From: Petaurus breviceps papuanus | Taxonomy: Eukaryota > Chordata > Mammalia > Diprotodontia > Petauridae | Direction: 5' to 3' | DNA: 64,000 nucleotides | NCBI GenBank assembly: GCA_028583685.1 | Contig: JAMXIF010001253.1 | Location: forward strand, 79,062,219 to 79,126,218 | In this document: positions 46,140 to 56,368 of the stretch, in pieces | Layout: every line of letters begins with the position of its first letter | Numbering within the stretch: the first letter of the stretch is position 1 | Position numbers and translations under genes: made by a program | The notes under the pieces: model-generated | The model's database searches: none | What the model was told of the DNA's origin: nothing | What the model saw: the letters and a program-made list of their open reading frames with translations, nothing else

Positions 46140-46240
46140 AATCAATGACTTGGAGGGGAAAGAGACATTGTCATTAAGTTCAATCCCTTCAATTTAACAG
46201 AGGGAAAGTGAAATTGAGAAAAGTAAAGTTGACTTGTACA
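46140..46240 (-). mobile_element. MIR fragment, antisense
   Basis: 'agttcaatcccttcaattta' and 'cagagggaaagtgaaattga' resemble antisense MIR. Weak. Confidence 0.5.
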
Positions 46241-46964
46241 TTGTGATATGGAAACATTCCTCTAAAGTTAATATAAGTAGTAAAATGTGAAATGCCACAC
46301 AAGCATAAGCTTTTGTATCTATCTGAATTTTAAGTAGAGATTACTGATTTCAAAACATTTTCTATAGAACCTAACATCACAATTTGTGATCCTTTAGTTT
46401 AAATTATGAAAAGAATTTTTTAAGAACACTGTCTTAATTTTGTTTCTTTCTTTTCAACATAACATAAGCTTATTGAAAGCTTTATATCCTTAGCTCCTAG
46501 CTTAATGTCTGGTGCATAATAGTTATCTAATAAATATTTTTGTGTGAAAGGTTGAAAGACATACAAATAAAGGTAATTGAACCCAGTATATACAGTAGTA
46601 TAGATTAGATATCTTAAAGAGAGAATAATGTACAGAGAAAAGACCCCAAATAGGGCCTTGCTAATCACCCATATTTAGAGTAGGACATGCATAATCAGAC
46701 ATAGCAGACTGGAAATACTACATTGGACTGGTGGAAGATGGAGGAGAAGAAATCAGTCTTTCAAAAACCTAGAAAGGAGAAATTATATAGGAAAGAAGTA
46801 GAGAGAGTTTCAGAATCATCAAAGAAGACAAAGATAATAAAAACTAATTAAAAGCTGTTAGAGTTAGCAATTATGAAATCATTAGTTATTTTTGAAAGTA
46901 TAGTTTCAGTCAGATAATGAGATTAGAAATCAATTTGCATTTTTTCTAAAAAGAAAAAAAACCT

Positions 46965-47078
46965 TGAGGGAACCTTAGAAGCCAACCTCTTCATATAATA
47001 AATGAGAAAATTGTAAAGTGAATAAGTGACTTGTCCAAGCTGCTAGAGATAGTATTAGAACCAAAGAGTGTGGGCAAA
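46965..47078 (-). mobile_element. MIR fragment, antisense
   Basis: 'gaagccaacctcttcatata', 'ataaatgagaaaattgtaaa', 'gtgacttgtccaagctgcta'. Confidence 0.6.
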
Positions 47079-47084
47079 GTCAAG

Positions 47085-48915
47085 ATGGCAGAGCAAGGTG
47101 TAAAGCCAAGAACGAGCAGCTTTCCAGAAGAATGATGCTGTGAATAGCTTTCAAGGATCTGATTACATAATATAGCAAAATCTCTATTTATTCAATAACA
47201 AATCAGAGCAAAAACATTCACAAAAAATCAAGGTACAGCATTTACAATGTTATAACTTATCACAGAAAATCAAAATACAGCATTTACCATGTCACCATTC
47301 AACAACTTTATCACTAAAATAGCCACATAGTTTTCACCAAAGTGGTCACATAGTTTTGAACAAAGTACAATCATTTAGTCAATCAATCACTTGGTAACTC
47401 AATCATTCAATCATAAAGTACTAAAGGTCAACGTCCTCCACCCATGGGGTACACTAAGTTACAAATCAGTTACTACTTAGTCATCAGTCACTACTCAGTA
47501 CCCTCTTAAGGGATAGTGGGAAATACACAGGCCATCCACCCCTTGGTCACAAGTAAATCATAATTTCATCACTACTCAGTACCCATGGAGAGGTCTTTTC
47601 ATCTTGACTTGGGGCAGGCTTTCAGATTCCCTGGATCCCTTTCCATGGTCCCAGCTCCTACCTGGATTCACCAAACTGTCACATGGGTTCAAAGGCAGAC
47701 AGTTCCTTGCCCAGCCCTCTGTGCAGTTCCTGTTGCACACTGAAGTTCACAGTGTCCAGTCCACTTTAAATCCTTCACAGTCTCTATTCCTGAGAAGTAA
47801 AGGCTTGACAAAGCCACAAACAGACAAAGTACCAACACCACACTCATGCCTCCTCTGGCAGCTCTGACTGGCCCTCAGAAGAAGCTCCACCACAATAAGT
47901 TCCCAGGAAATTCTAACTTTCCCAGCTGGCGTTTTTCCTTATATACAATATTACTCCTCCCTGTTCAGCCCCTTCTTGTTATGTCAGCAACAGGGGTTCA
48001 TACCTACTGTTTCTTTAACAGAGCTTAATTTGAAACTAGGTGCTAAGTACCTGTCAGCTTAGCAATACAAAGGGATCTTCAAATTTCATTACTATTACCC
48101 AAGGGCAGGGACTCACCTAAGCTCTTGCAAATTTCCTTCCAAACAACATTAAAGTAACATATCAAAATGAATTCTGGAGTTCTCAGACCACAGACTATAA
48201 GGGGGTCAGAAAACTGGTCAAACAGAGATCACAGAGGACCATTTGCTGGCATTCGTGCAGGACTCTATTGCATTGTCCATTTTGGTCCTGGGTCCAGTTC
48301 CAGGGGGAAGGAGGAACACCAGTAGGAGTGGGAACCACAGTCAAAGCTCCAGGGTGGAAAAGAATTCTTGTGGTCACCCACAGAGCAGAACACAGGCCAA
48401 GAAACCACATTTCTCCTTAGATTATACAAATGTGTAAGAACTGAAAACTTACAGATCCTGCAGGGGAGGCAGCAACTAGCTCTGAAAACATCAGCACTAA
48501 AAAACTAAAGCTTGGAATAGTGCTCCCTCCATCCCAGGCACAGAGCTCAACTTTAACATAATATTAAAAGTCAAAAAATAGACTGGAAAAAAATGAAGAG
48601 AAAAAGGGAAAAGACAATAGAAAGTTAATATGGTGACAGAGTAGTTAAAAATAAAACAGAGAGGAAAACAACAACATCAAAAATATCTGCATAGCCTCAA
48701 AGAAAAATGTGAATTTGTTTCAAGCCCAAAAAGAATTCCTGGAAGTGTTTATAAAATTTTTTCAAAAATAAAATAAGAAAGGTAGAGGAAAAAATAGAAA
48801 AAAAAAAAGAAATGAGAGGAGTAAATGAAAATCCAAGAAATAAAAGCCAAAGTTTGATAAAGGAGTCACAAAAATACTGAGTCAGGCAGACAAACCAGTA
48901 AGCTATTGCTATTGT
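47085..48915 (+). mobile_element. L1 5' end (5'UTR and start of ORF1) split by an LTR
   Basis: The 5' start 'caagatggcagagcaaggtg' is separated from the rest of the 5'UTR ('gttctcagaccacagactat', 'cacagaggaccatttgctgg', 'ttttggtcctgggtccagtt') by the LTR at 47,136-48,164. 48,560-48,900 has the lysine/glutamate-rich look of the ORF1 beginning but no sustained frame. ORF2 and the 3' end are absent. 5' ends of L1 survive less often than 3' ends. Confidence 0.7.
47136..48164 (-). mobile_element. Solo LTR inside L1 5'UTR (fossil)
   Basis: Ends tgctgtgaat and acatatca are flanked by aatga on both sides (47,131-47,135 and 48,166-48,170), extendable to 6 bp with one difference. An antisense polyadenylation signal (ctatttattc) lies near 47,190, and an antisense TATA-like ccttatatac near 47,938. 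At 1,029 bp it is longer than the other LTRs here. A 5-6 bp duplication suits class II or III ERVs. Confidence 0.65.
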
Positions 48916-48923
48916 CCAGGTGC

Positions 48924-48990
48924 AGCGGTGGGGAACCCACAGCCTTGAGGTTGGTTACATGTGGCCTTGAGAACACAAGTCCTTCAAGCC
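48924..48990. mobile_element. hAT MITE end fragment
   Basis: 'ggtggggaacccacagcctt' and 'gttacatgtggccttgag' match one terminal arm of the palindromic MITE at 28,145. Confidence 0.65.
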
Positions 48991-49205
48991 TGGCCTAGAC
49001 CAACATTATGGTAGTTTTTTGTCATGTTTGTCCTTGTTATGGCATCGGGGAAAGATGACATGAGTTGCAGTTGACTTTGATTTGAATGAGGGAGGGATGT
49101 GCACGGTCACCAGTCTCACTTTCTCCTCCAGAGCCATCTGGATCCTGACACCAGATATTCATCAGGATGACTGGGAGCATGCAATGGGAGACACTGACCA
49201 TTTTA
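48991..49205 (-). mobile_element. Composite-SINE body and tail, antisense
   Basis: 'ttgtcatgtttgtccttgtt', 'gactttgatttgaatgaggg', 'ccagtctcactttctcctcc', 'tcatcaggatgactgggagc' are the reverse of the body at 15,460-15,650. Confidence 0.75.
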
Positions 49206-49483
49206 AGCTAAGGCCTTTTCAGGTACTCACTTAAGAGTGAGGTAATGGTCATTCAGTGAATAAGCAACTTTAAGAAGTGAGTCAAGGGATGGCCCCTTTA
49301 ATTAGGAAAAAAAGAAAAAAGAATCAAGCTGGGAGTGGAAGAACCTTGGGGCTGCTGTTCTAAAGAGAAACTTTTACCATTGACATTCACTGTAATCCAG
49401 GAAGGGCCAAAAGACAGGCATTATTAAATTGACCTTGGGTGGGTACCTATTTGAGTCCAATTTATGAGGTTCAGAGAGAACTG
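49206..49483. other. Unassigned DNA
   Basis: No recognised element or gene. Confidence 0.5.
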
Positions 49484-49627
49484 GGAGGAAGGAAGGAAGG
49501 AAGGAAGGAAGGAAAGAAGGAAGGAAGGAAGGAAGGAAGGAAGGAAGGAAGGAAGGAAGGAAGGAAGGAAGGAAGGAAGGAAGGAAGGAAGGAAGGAAGG
49601 AAAGGAAGGAAGGAAAGGAAGGAAGGA
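49484..49627. repeat. (GGAA)n microsatellite
   Basis: More than 30 GGAA units, nearly perfect, with single-base interruptions near 49,514 and 49,601-49,618. Open frames with KEGR or SFLP periodicity across it are artefacts of the repeat. Confidence 0.98.
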
Positions 49628-49721
49628 TGGATCTAGCCAGTAAACCCCAAATTGAGAGGACAGCTTTTGGCCATCTAAATTTACCTTCCTTTGGAGAGGA
49701 AGGTAACTAGCTGGGTCCCCA

Positions 49722-49765
49722 TTCTGGTTGTGTTTGTTTTTGAAGAGGACCATGACATCAGGGAA
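49722..49765 (-). mobile_element. Composite-SINE 3' tail scrap, antisense
   Basis: 'gtgtttgtttttgaagagga' followed by 'ccatgacatcaggga' is the reversed tail. Confidence 0.6.
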
Positions 49766-50165
49766 ATATTAGAGAGAGCAAGGATTGTATGATGACCCAG
49801 AGGTTGTAACTCTGGGTGAATGGGAAGACAATAGTTGCCTTGAAAATAATAGAAAAGTTAAGAGGAGGGTAAGACACCAGAACAAAGCTAATGAGTTCAG
49901 TTTTAGATATACTGATTTTAAGTTATCTACTTACTTTGCTATGAGACATCCAATTGGGGACCTACAATAATGGGAGAGGAGAGTCAGAAGATTAGGAGAG
50001 AGGTTAGATTTGGATAGATAGATAGATCTGAGAATCATCAGCATAGTAAGGAGTTGAGGTAACTAAGCACAAAGGCTTATATAAAGAATAAAACAAGAGA
50101 GCCTGGAACAGAACTTTGGTGGACACTCACCATCAGTGAGTGTTGTGGCTAATGGTAATGTTTAT
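49766..50165 (-). mobile_element. L2 LINE, antisense
   Basis: 'ctctgggtgaatgggaagac', 'atgagttcagttttagatat', 'gatctgagaatcatcagcat', 'ggtggacactcaccatcagt' are in antisense L2 ORF2 order, covering the segment just after the reverse transcriptase YADD box. Confidence 0.72.
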
Positions 50166-50884
50166 AGAACATTGGATGTAATGAGATTCAGTCACAATGT
50201 CAAGATTTAGGTGGTATGGAGGTGAAATTGCTTTTGGGGGGGGAGCTATGGCATTGTGTGGTAGTGAATGTAGGAGTTTTGAGGTAGGGTGATTAGATGG
50301 ATATAGAAACATGAGGCAGTGTTAGTGTTAGGGATGGTGGAAGATGAGATAATAGAGTATATTGTATTTGTTTTGAAAAACAGAAAGGATGAATTAATGG
50401 GGATAACTTTTATATCAATACCTTTAAATGGAAACAGAAAAATGTTTTTACTTTCTTCAGTTTGACAGAAATATTTAAATTTACTAAAGCTTTTCTTAAG
50501 CCTAGTTCTTGTCACTCCTCAAAAGACACTTATGTGCCAATGACAATTCTTCCTGCTAGGTGCTAATGTCTCACAGTCATTAATGCTTCTTAAGTGTTTT
50601 AAAAGATGCAAAGACCTTTATCCAAAACAAGGATTAGCATCATTATCAGGCAAGTAAACTCAAACATCTTTGGAGATGAGGATCCCTGGTGATATGATCC
50701 TGGTTTTATCTCACTTGTAGGTACAATCTAGAAACAATAACTTAACCTTTCTGGTGTGGTTTCCGGGTCTATAGGAGGGTGAATGTGAGTACACTCACTT
50801 AGACTAAGTAGGATAGCCTAATTATCAAGTATATAATGTTTTAAAAACACAGTTTACGAGCCTATACTTTAATACCTAATTCAA
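50166..50884. other. Unassigned DNA
   Basis: No recognised repeat, exon or RNA gene. Confidence 0.5.
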
Positions 50885-51184
50885 CTTCAATTCAAGTAAG
50901 CAAACATTTATTAAAAGCACCTACTGTATAGAAGGCAGTATGTTAGATCCTTAATGGGGTAGCAAAATGATTAATGCTTAATCCCTGCCCTCAAAGAGTT
51001 ATTAATGTTTGATGTTAACAAAATGACAATAAGTTAATGTATTAATTGAATAAGAGAGAATCCAAAATTTGTGGTTCAATTTGAGCAAATTCAATTCAAT
51101 TCATGAAAGTTTATTATCAATCCATCAACAAGCATTTTTATATTTCTTTTGCTATATCCTTGGACATCAAATAGACCTTAATGA
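50885..51184 (-). mobile_element. L2 3'-end fragments, antisense
   Basis: 'aagcaaacatttattaaaag', 'cacctactgtatagaaggca', 'atccctgccctcaaagagtt' are the reversed L2 tail. A weaker similar motif (caacaagcatttttatat) recurs near 51,125. Confidence 0.6.
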
Positions 51185-51425
51185 TAGCTCATAATAATAG
51201 ATAGTATTTATATAGTTCTTACACATATTACCAAATTTTATCCTCACAATAATGCTGAGAGATAAATGATATTATTATACCCGTTTTACAGATGTAGAAA
51301 ATAAAACATGTAGAGATTAAGTGACTGAGTGTCACACAGCTAAGTGTCTGAGACTAAATTTTAACTCAGATCTTCTGATTCCAGGTTCAGTGCTCTATCC
51401 AACTACCTGCCTAGCTACCTAGTCT
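51185..51425 (-). mobile_element. MIR, antisense
   Basis: 'tttatatagttcttacacat', 'ttttatcctcacaataatgc', 'cccgttttacagatgtagaa', 'gagtgtcacacagctaagtg', 'gtgctctatccaactacctg'. Confidence 0.75.
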
Positions 51426-51792
51426 TCAAAGAGATAACATTCTTTTGCAGGTATAATCTATACACAGTAGAGGAAATAGAAGGTAATCTGAGAAGGGAGA
51501 AAACACCAACAATTGACCAATAAGTAAAGGCTTTGAATAGCAGGCTTCTCCTAAGCTGAGAAATTAGAGACATAGATTTTCTAAGAGGGGAAGGCAGGGA
51601 GTCAGTACAAATGCCACCACTGCAAGGAAGTCCTTACCTTTATCAATCCACTAGTAGGCTTGAAGCTATTCTTTTAAGGTCATATCTCCTCTACTCAGTA
51701 TATATCTGTTATGTACCTGTCTATTCATATGTGATCTACCCTATTAATATGTAAACTCTGTTTTTGTGTTTTTGCCTTTCATGTATCCCTAA
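51426..51792 (+). mobile_element. L2/MIR-type 3' sequence, target of LTR insertion
   Basis: 51,690-51,792 ('aatatgtaaactctgttttt', 'tttgcctttcatgtatccct') resumes after the LTR at 52,825 ('cacttagctcagtgtttggc') and reads as an L2 3'UTR end. The first part of the interval is unassigned. Confidence 0.5.
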
Positions 51793-51998
51793 TGTTGAGG
51801 TATAGGGTTAAGAGTGCTTGAGACCCCAAAATAGCAACACAACAGGTCCTGCTTAAAGAATTCAACTCAAGCCTTCTCTCAGCCAAAGAAAAGCAAAGTT
51901 TGTTAAAAGTTTGCCATATTGGGTAGACAATCTTAAAGAGTCTCTGTATCTGATAAACAGAAAGATTGTGGGAAGAATCTAGGGGTGGTCTAGAGGAG

Positions 51999-52150
51999 GA
52001 GTTTGGGGAGGTCTTCAGAAAGAGTCGGATGAGGTCAGACTCCAGTAATGAGTTTGGGGAGGGTCTTCAGGAGGAGTCAATGAGGTCAGTCTCCAGTAAT
52101 GAGTTTGGGGAGGGTCTTAAGGAGGAGTCAATGAGGTCAGACTCCAGTAA
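51999..52150. repeat. Three tandem 51-bp units inside the LTR
   Basis: Units begin at 51,999, 52,050 and 52,101 with 'gagtttggggagg' and end '...ctccagtaa'. The related LTRs at 7,225 and 53,312 have one unit, so this is a local expansion in U3. Confidence 0.9.
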
Positions 52151-52172
52151 ATGAGTGATTAAGAGTGGGAAG

Positions 52173-52530
52173 TGTTGCGGGCGTTTGCCCTTACAACAGA
52201 TCTAGACGACTAGCCCTACGGCCCTCTTACTTACCCATCCCGGGTCTTCGGTCGTCACCGGCCCCTCACGGGGAAAAACACCAGACAGAAGGCGGAGGAG
52301 TGAAGCGGGGTGGTTTATTCTTCAACAGTTACATGGCGGAGAGAGAGAGAGAGCCCTCTCACACAAGAAAATATATAGCGAGTCCGAGCCAATCATATCG
52401 CAGTCTTACATTTATGGCCTTATATGGTGATCACCCCATGGCCTTATATGGAGATCACCCCATCAAGCTTATACATATTCATTCAAAACAACCATGGCAC
52501 CGCCCATAAACCCCTCCCTCTCCCCCATCA
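52173..52530 (-). mobile_element. CpG-rich solo LTR with perfect 6-bp target duplication
   Basis: Ends tgttgcgggc and cccccatca are flanked by gggaag at 52,167-52,172 and 52,531-52,536. It is 358 bp long. Sixteen CpG survive, against almost none in the flanking DNA. On the minus strand, U3 carries a doubled 24-bp unit, an ATTGG box and TATA (gctatatatttt, 52,368-52,379), then aataaa (antisense at 52,314-52,319) and a GC-rich U5. A 6-bp duplication is typical of class II (beta-like) ERVs. It looks whole as an LTR and young. No internal region is present. Confidence 0.9.
52368..52462 (-). promoter_or_regulatory. LTR U3 promoter: two CArG-like boxes, ATTGG box, TATA
   Basis: CC(A/T)6GG motifs, ccttatatgg, lie at 52,418-52,427 and 52,442-52,451 within a 24-bp direct repeat. 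An inverted CCAAT box follows near 52,389 and TATA at 52,368-52,379, in the order expected for minus-strand transcription. CArG is the known SRF-binding consensus. Binding here is inferred. Confidence 0.65.
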
Positions 52531-52849
52531 GGGAAGTAGCTGGATGCTACCTAGAGATGACAGACAATGGTGGGCTAGGCCAGTTCCAGGGTATAACAGA
52601 TTTGGATGTAGATATTTTGGGAGGATCAAAGGTTGGGGCTAGCTGGATAATGGAGGGCCAAGCTAGTAACAAAGGTTTAGGCATAGCCACAATGAATGTT
52701 TTATGGCCTCATGCAAATGCCTTATGTGGGAATATTCAAGGAGAGTTCAAGGAAGTTCCCAGAGGCTGTACCTCAAGGATTCAAGGAGAGCCCAAGGGGC
52801 TTCCCAGAGCCTGTACCTCATCATCTAACACTTAGCTCAGTGTTTGGCA

Positions 52850-53105
52850 TGTATTGTTGTTATTTTCAATTGGGTATGACTCTGTGTGACACTATTTAGA
52901 ATTTTCTTAGCAAAGATACTTTGAATGGTTTATCATTTCCTTCTCTAGAACATTTTACAGATGAAGAAACTTAGGTAGACAGGGTTATGTGACTTGCCTA
53001 AGGGCATATATCTCTTAAGTGTGTGAGGCCAGATTTGAACTCAGGAAGAATGAGTCTTCTTGACTTCAAGTACAAGCACTCTATCCACTGAACTACCTAG
53101 TAAAT
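52850..53105 (-). mobile_element. MAR1-type CORE-SINE, antisense
   Basis: 'ttttcttagcaaagatactt', 'ggtttatcatttccttctct', 'acattttacagatgaagaaa', 'gaggccagatttgaactcag', 'gcactctatccactgaacta'. Confidence 0.85.
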
Positions 53106-53159
53106 CTTTAATGAATGTTAAGTGAGGTCATTAAAAGCTGACAATTCCTTGAATCCAGG

Positions 53160-53311
53160 TGATGAAGTATGGGCTCTGGGAACCCCCCTTGAACTCTGAT
53201 TAAATCATCTCATTTGATGAGGCATTTGCAAGAGGCCATAAGCCTTATATTGTGGCTGGGCCCAAATCTCTGTTACTAGACTTCTCACCTGTGAGCCTAT
53301 CAAAACATCAA
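53160..53311 (+). mobile_element. LTR 5' portion, ERV1-like (fossil)
   Basis: Starts tgatgaagtatgggctctgg and runs through 'gatgaggcatttgcaagagg' to 'gagcctatcaaaacatcaa', then stops where the next LTR begins in the opposite direction. It closely matches the inverse of 53,681-53,869. Confidence 0.8.
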
Positions 53312-54540
53312 TGAAGAGGCTTTCCATAAAGAGGGGAAGGGTTGCTCTGGAGACCCCAAAATACCAACATGTCAGGTCCTGCCGATTGAATTGGACTCAA
53401 GTCTTCTCTCAGCCAAGGAAAAGCAAAGTTTATTAAAATTTCACTTGTATTAGACACAGAGTTAAGTCTGTGTTAGGTCATTCTATGGCACTCTCACAGA
53501 CATGGAGACAAGATGGGGCCCTATATACAGAAGGTTGTGGGAAGAATCTTGGGGTGGTCTAGAGGAGGAGTTTGGGGAGGGTCTTCAGGAGGAGTTAATG
53601 AGGTCAATGAGTGATTAAGGGTTGCTGGAGGCTACCTGGAGACTACAGGCAATGGTGGGCTAGGCCAGTTCAAGGGTGGATTGATATTTTGATAGGCTCA
53701 AGGGTGGGAAGTCTAGTAACAGAGGTTTGGGCCCAGCCACAATGTAAGGCTTATGGCCTCATGCAAATGCCTCATCAAATGAGATGATTTAATCAGAGTT
53801 CAAGGGGGGTTCCCAGAGCCAAAGGACTCAAGGAGAGCTGGAGGGGCTCCCAGAGTCCATACCTCATCATTCCCTGCTCAAACAAATGGGACCCAAATTC
53901 CTTTGGGGTAAAGGGCGAAGGACACAGCTTCTGAAAGTGCTTCCTGCTGGCAAGGGGCATAAAGTTGTCCCTGCCTCTTTGGGTTCAGTTCAAAGGGGTC
54001 ATAAGTAGCCTCTTCACAGGCATGAGGGATACCCTATCAGGAGTCATAAGAAAAAGAGTGGGAATTCTGATCACCCTATAAGATGCCACTTTAGCTGGAC
54101 TTTAATGTGAAACAATACAATTTGTAAGGGGAAGATGCCTTTATTGCTATTATTGAGGGCAAGAGTAGCCATTTCACCACTCTTCCTCCTCCCTTTAGTA
54201 TTATTAGTAGTCTTGAGTCTGATCCAAGCCTTAAGGTCATTTGTATAATCCAGATCCCAATTTCCTGGAGCCCAATGTGAGTTGAAAGGAGAAATAAAAA
54301 GCAGGATATGTGTCTATTCTTTGTTTCAGCAAAGATTCTGTGGGAATTATGGATTATGTGAATGGTATATGGTCTGAACTCTGGGACAAAGAAGAAATAA
54401 AAAGGAATTTATGCATAGTGACCCACTTAGGTATGAAGACTAGGTCTCTAGATAAAGGGCAAGAATGAAAGATATTGACATATTATTGACTTTTTTTGTA
54501 CCAGCTAGCTGAGACTATGCCCCTGCAAAACAAAAGACCT
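53312..54540 (-). mobile_element. ERV1-like 3' LTR plus internal remnant (fossil)
   Basis: The LTR is 53,312-53,869 (tgaagagg to cctcatca), the same subfamily as 7,225-7,880. To its right a polypurine-type stretch (minus strand, beside 53,870) leads into internal retroviral DNA that shares 'tttgggtcccatttgtttga' with the stub at 8,205. Internal DNA is traceable with decreasing certainty to about 54,540, where the HAL1 begins. The other LTR is absent. Old and broken. Confidence 0.7.
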
Positions 54541-54544
54541 AAAA

Positions 54545-56327
54545 ATATGTTGATTAGTCCCTAGGCATATTGACTTGGAGGAATCGGCCAGCAAAGCGCT
54601 CTGGATGCCGAGCCCAGACCTGCATGAGAGGAGGTTTTTAGCCCCAAGCAGGCCTGGGCAGCCCCCAGCTGGAGGGACTCCAGATCACCAGCAGCTGTGA
54701 CTGTTTCCAGATTCATCAACACATAGATGTGAAGGACAAAGTGAAATGCAGTGCAGTGTGGACTTTGGGACCAGTAGTTGGGAGGGCATCAGCTTTTGCC
54801 CCCAGGAAAGAAGCCTCTGAGACAGCCACACCTGAGTCATATTGTAGCTTCAGCTCCTGGCCTTCAGAGTGTAGGGGAACCAAGCGACCAGTCTGAGGGG
54901 TATTTGCTCTTGCTTTGACCTGCTTGGATCTGGATTGCAGTCTAGAGTGGAGGTCCTGGGGTATGTGACCAGCTTGCCAGAGTGTGTGGAGGCCTCAGAG
55001 AGGGCACCCAACTAATACCTACGGAAGCTGAGAAAACCCCAGCGTTTAGGACAAAAGCTCCCCTGTCTGGTGGCAGAATCATACTATGGCAAAAAGCCCA
55101 GGGGTCAAGTGACTGAGGGGTAACATGACCAGACAAAGCAAGCAAAACAAACAGAAGACTCCAACATTAGACTCCTATTTGGGGGACAAAAAGGAGCAAA
55201 GCATGGAACAGGAGGAAGATAGTGAAGTCAGAACTCCTGCACCAAAAGCTTCAAAGGAAAATATGAGCTGGTTACAGGCCATAGAGGACCTTAAGAAGCA
55301 GATAAGAGAAGTAGAGGAAAAATTGGGAAGAGAAATGAGAATGATGCAAGAAAATTATGAAATGACAGTCAACAGCTTGACTGAGGAAAATCACACCTTA
55401 GAAAAAAAGACTGACTCAATTGGGAAAAGAGGTTCAAAAAGGCAATGAGGAGAGGAATGCCTTGAAAAACAAATTTGCCAGGTGGAAAAAGAATTTCAAA
55501 ATCTCAATGAGGAGAATCATTCCCTCAGATTTAGATTGGAGCAAAGGGAAGCTAGTGACTTTAAGAGAAATCAAGATGATGTTAAACAGATCCAAACAAA
55601 TGAAAGAATAGGAGGCAATGTGAAAATATCTCATGGGAAAAAACGCTGACCTAGAAAATAGATCCAGGAGAGATAATTTAAAAATTATTGGACTACCTGA
55701 AAGCCACGATCAAAGTAAAAACCTAGAAATCATCCTCCAAGAAATTCTCAAGGAAAATTGCCCTAATGTTTTAGAACCAGAAGTCAGAGGTTGAAAGAAT
55801 CCACCGATCACCTCCTGAAAAAGATCCCAAAAAGAAAATCCCTAGGAATGTTATAGCCAGGTTCTGGGATTCCCGGATCAAAGAGAGAATATTACAAACA
55901 GCCAGGAAGAAACAATTTGAATATTGTGGAAACACAATCTGGACAGGATCTGACAGCTTCTACACTGAGGGATCGAAGGGCCTGGAATAGGATATTCCAG
56001 AGGGCAGAGGAACTGGGATTAAAACCAAAAATGACCTACCCAGCAAAACTGAGTATCATGTTTCAGGGGAAAATATGGTCATTCAGTGGAATAGAGGACT
56101 TTCAAACATTCTTAATGAAAAAACCCAAGTTGAATAGAAAATTTGACATCCAGATACAAGAAACAAGAGAAGCTTGAGAAGGTAAAGAGGGAAAAGAAAT
56201 CATAAGCCACTGATCAAAGTTGAACTATTAACATTCCTACATGGAAAAAACGATAATTGTAACTGATGAAACTTTTCTCAGTATGAAAATAGTTGGAGGG
56301 AATAGAAATATATATACATATACATAC

Positions 56328-56368
<41 letters not shown>

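Larger units (their letters stand above)
44985..46870 (-). mobile_element. L2 LINE, antisense, with later insertions
   Basis: The reversed L2 tail (caatagacacttattaaaca) lies at 44,985-45,060. Further L2 3' sequence runs at 45,310-46,060: 'aaaggagccactgaagtttt', 'agaaaccaattagaaagcaa', 'catccaggtgaagataacct'. It continues at 46,560-46,870: 'agggccttgctaatcaccc', 'aaaacctagaaaggagaaat'. MIR-like insertions lie at 45,085-45,310, 46,140-46,240 and 46,470-46,560. Confidence 0.7.
51793..52824 (-). mobile_element. Solo LTR, ERV1-like, containing a younger LTR (fossil)
   Basis: Ends tgttgagg and cctcatca lie next to ctaa at 51,789-51,792 and 52,825-52,828, and the flanks rejoin into one L2-like sentence. 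Family blocks 'gagaccccaaaatagcaaca' and 'aattcaactcaagccttctc' are shared with the 7,225, 8,268 and 53,312 LTRs. It holds three 51-bp tandem units (51,999-52,150) and a separate LTR at 52,173-52,530. Broken and moderately old. Confidence 0.82.

Noticed and set aside
49424-49753. 109-residue minus frame and 65-residue plus frame
   Set aside because: Pure translation of the GGAA array (SFLP and KEGR periodicity).
51999-52150. CRISPR-like direct repeats
   Set aside because: Three contiguous units without spacers, inside an LTR of a vertebrate genome.
55125-55448. 107-residue frame as a host coiled-coil gene
   Set aside because: It is L1/HAL1 ORF1p, with the element's 5'UTR before it and 3'UTR after it.
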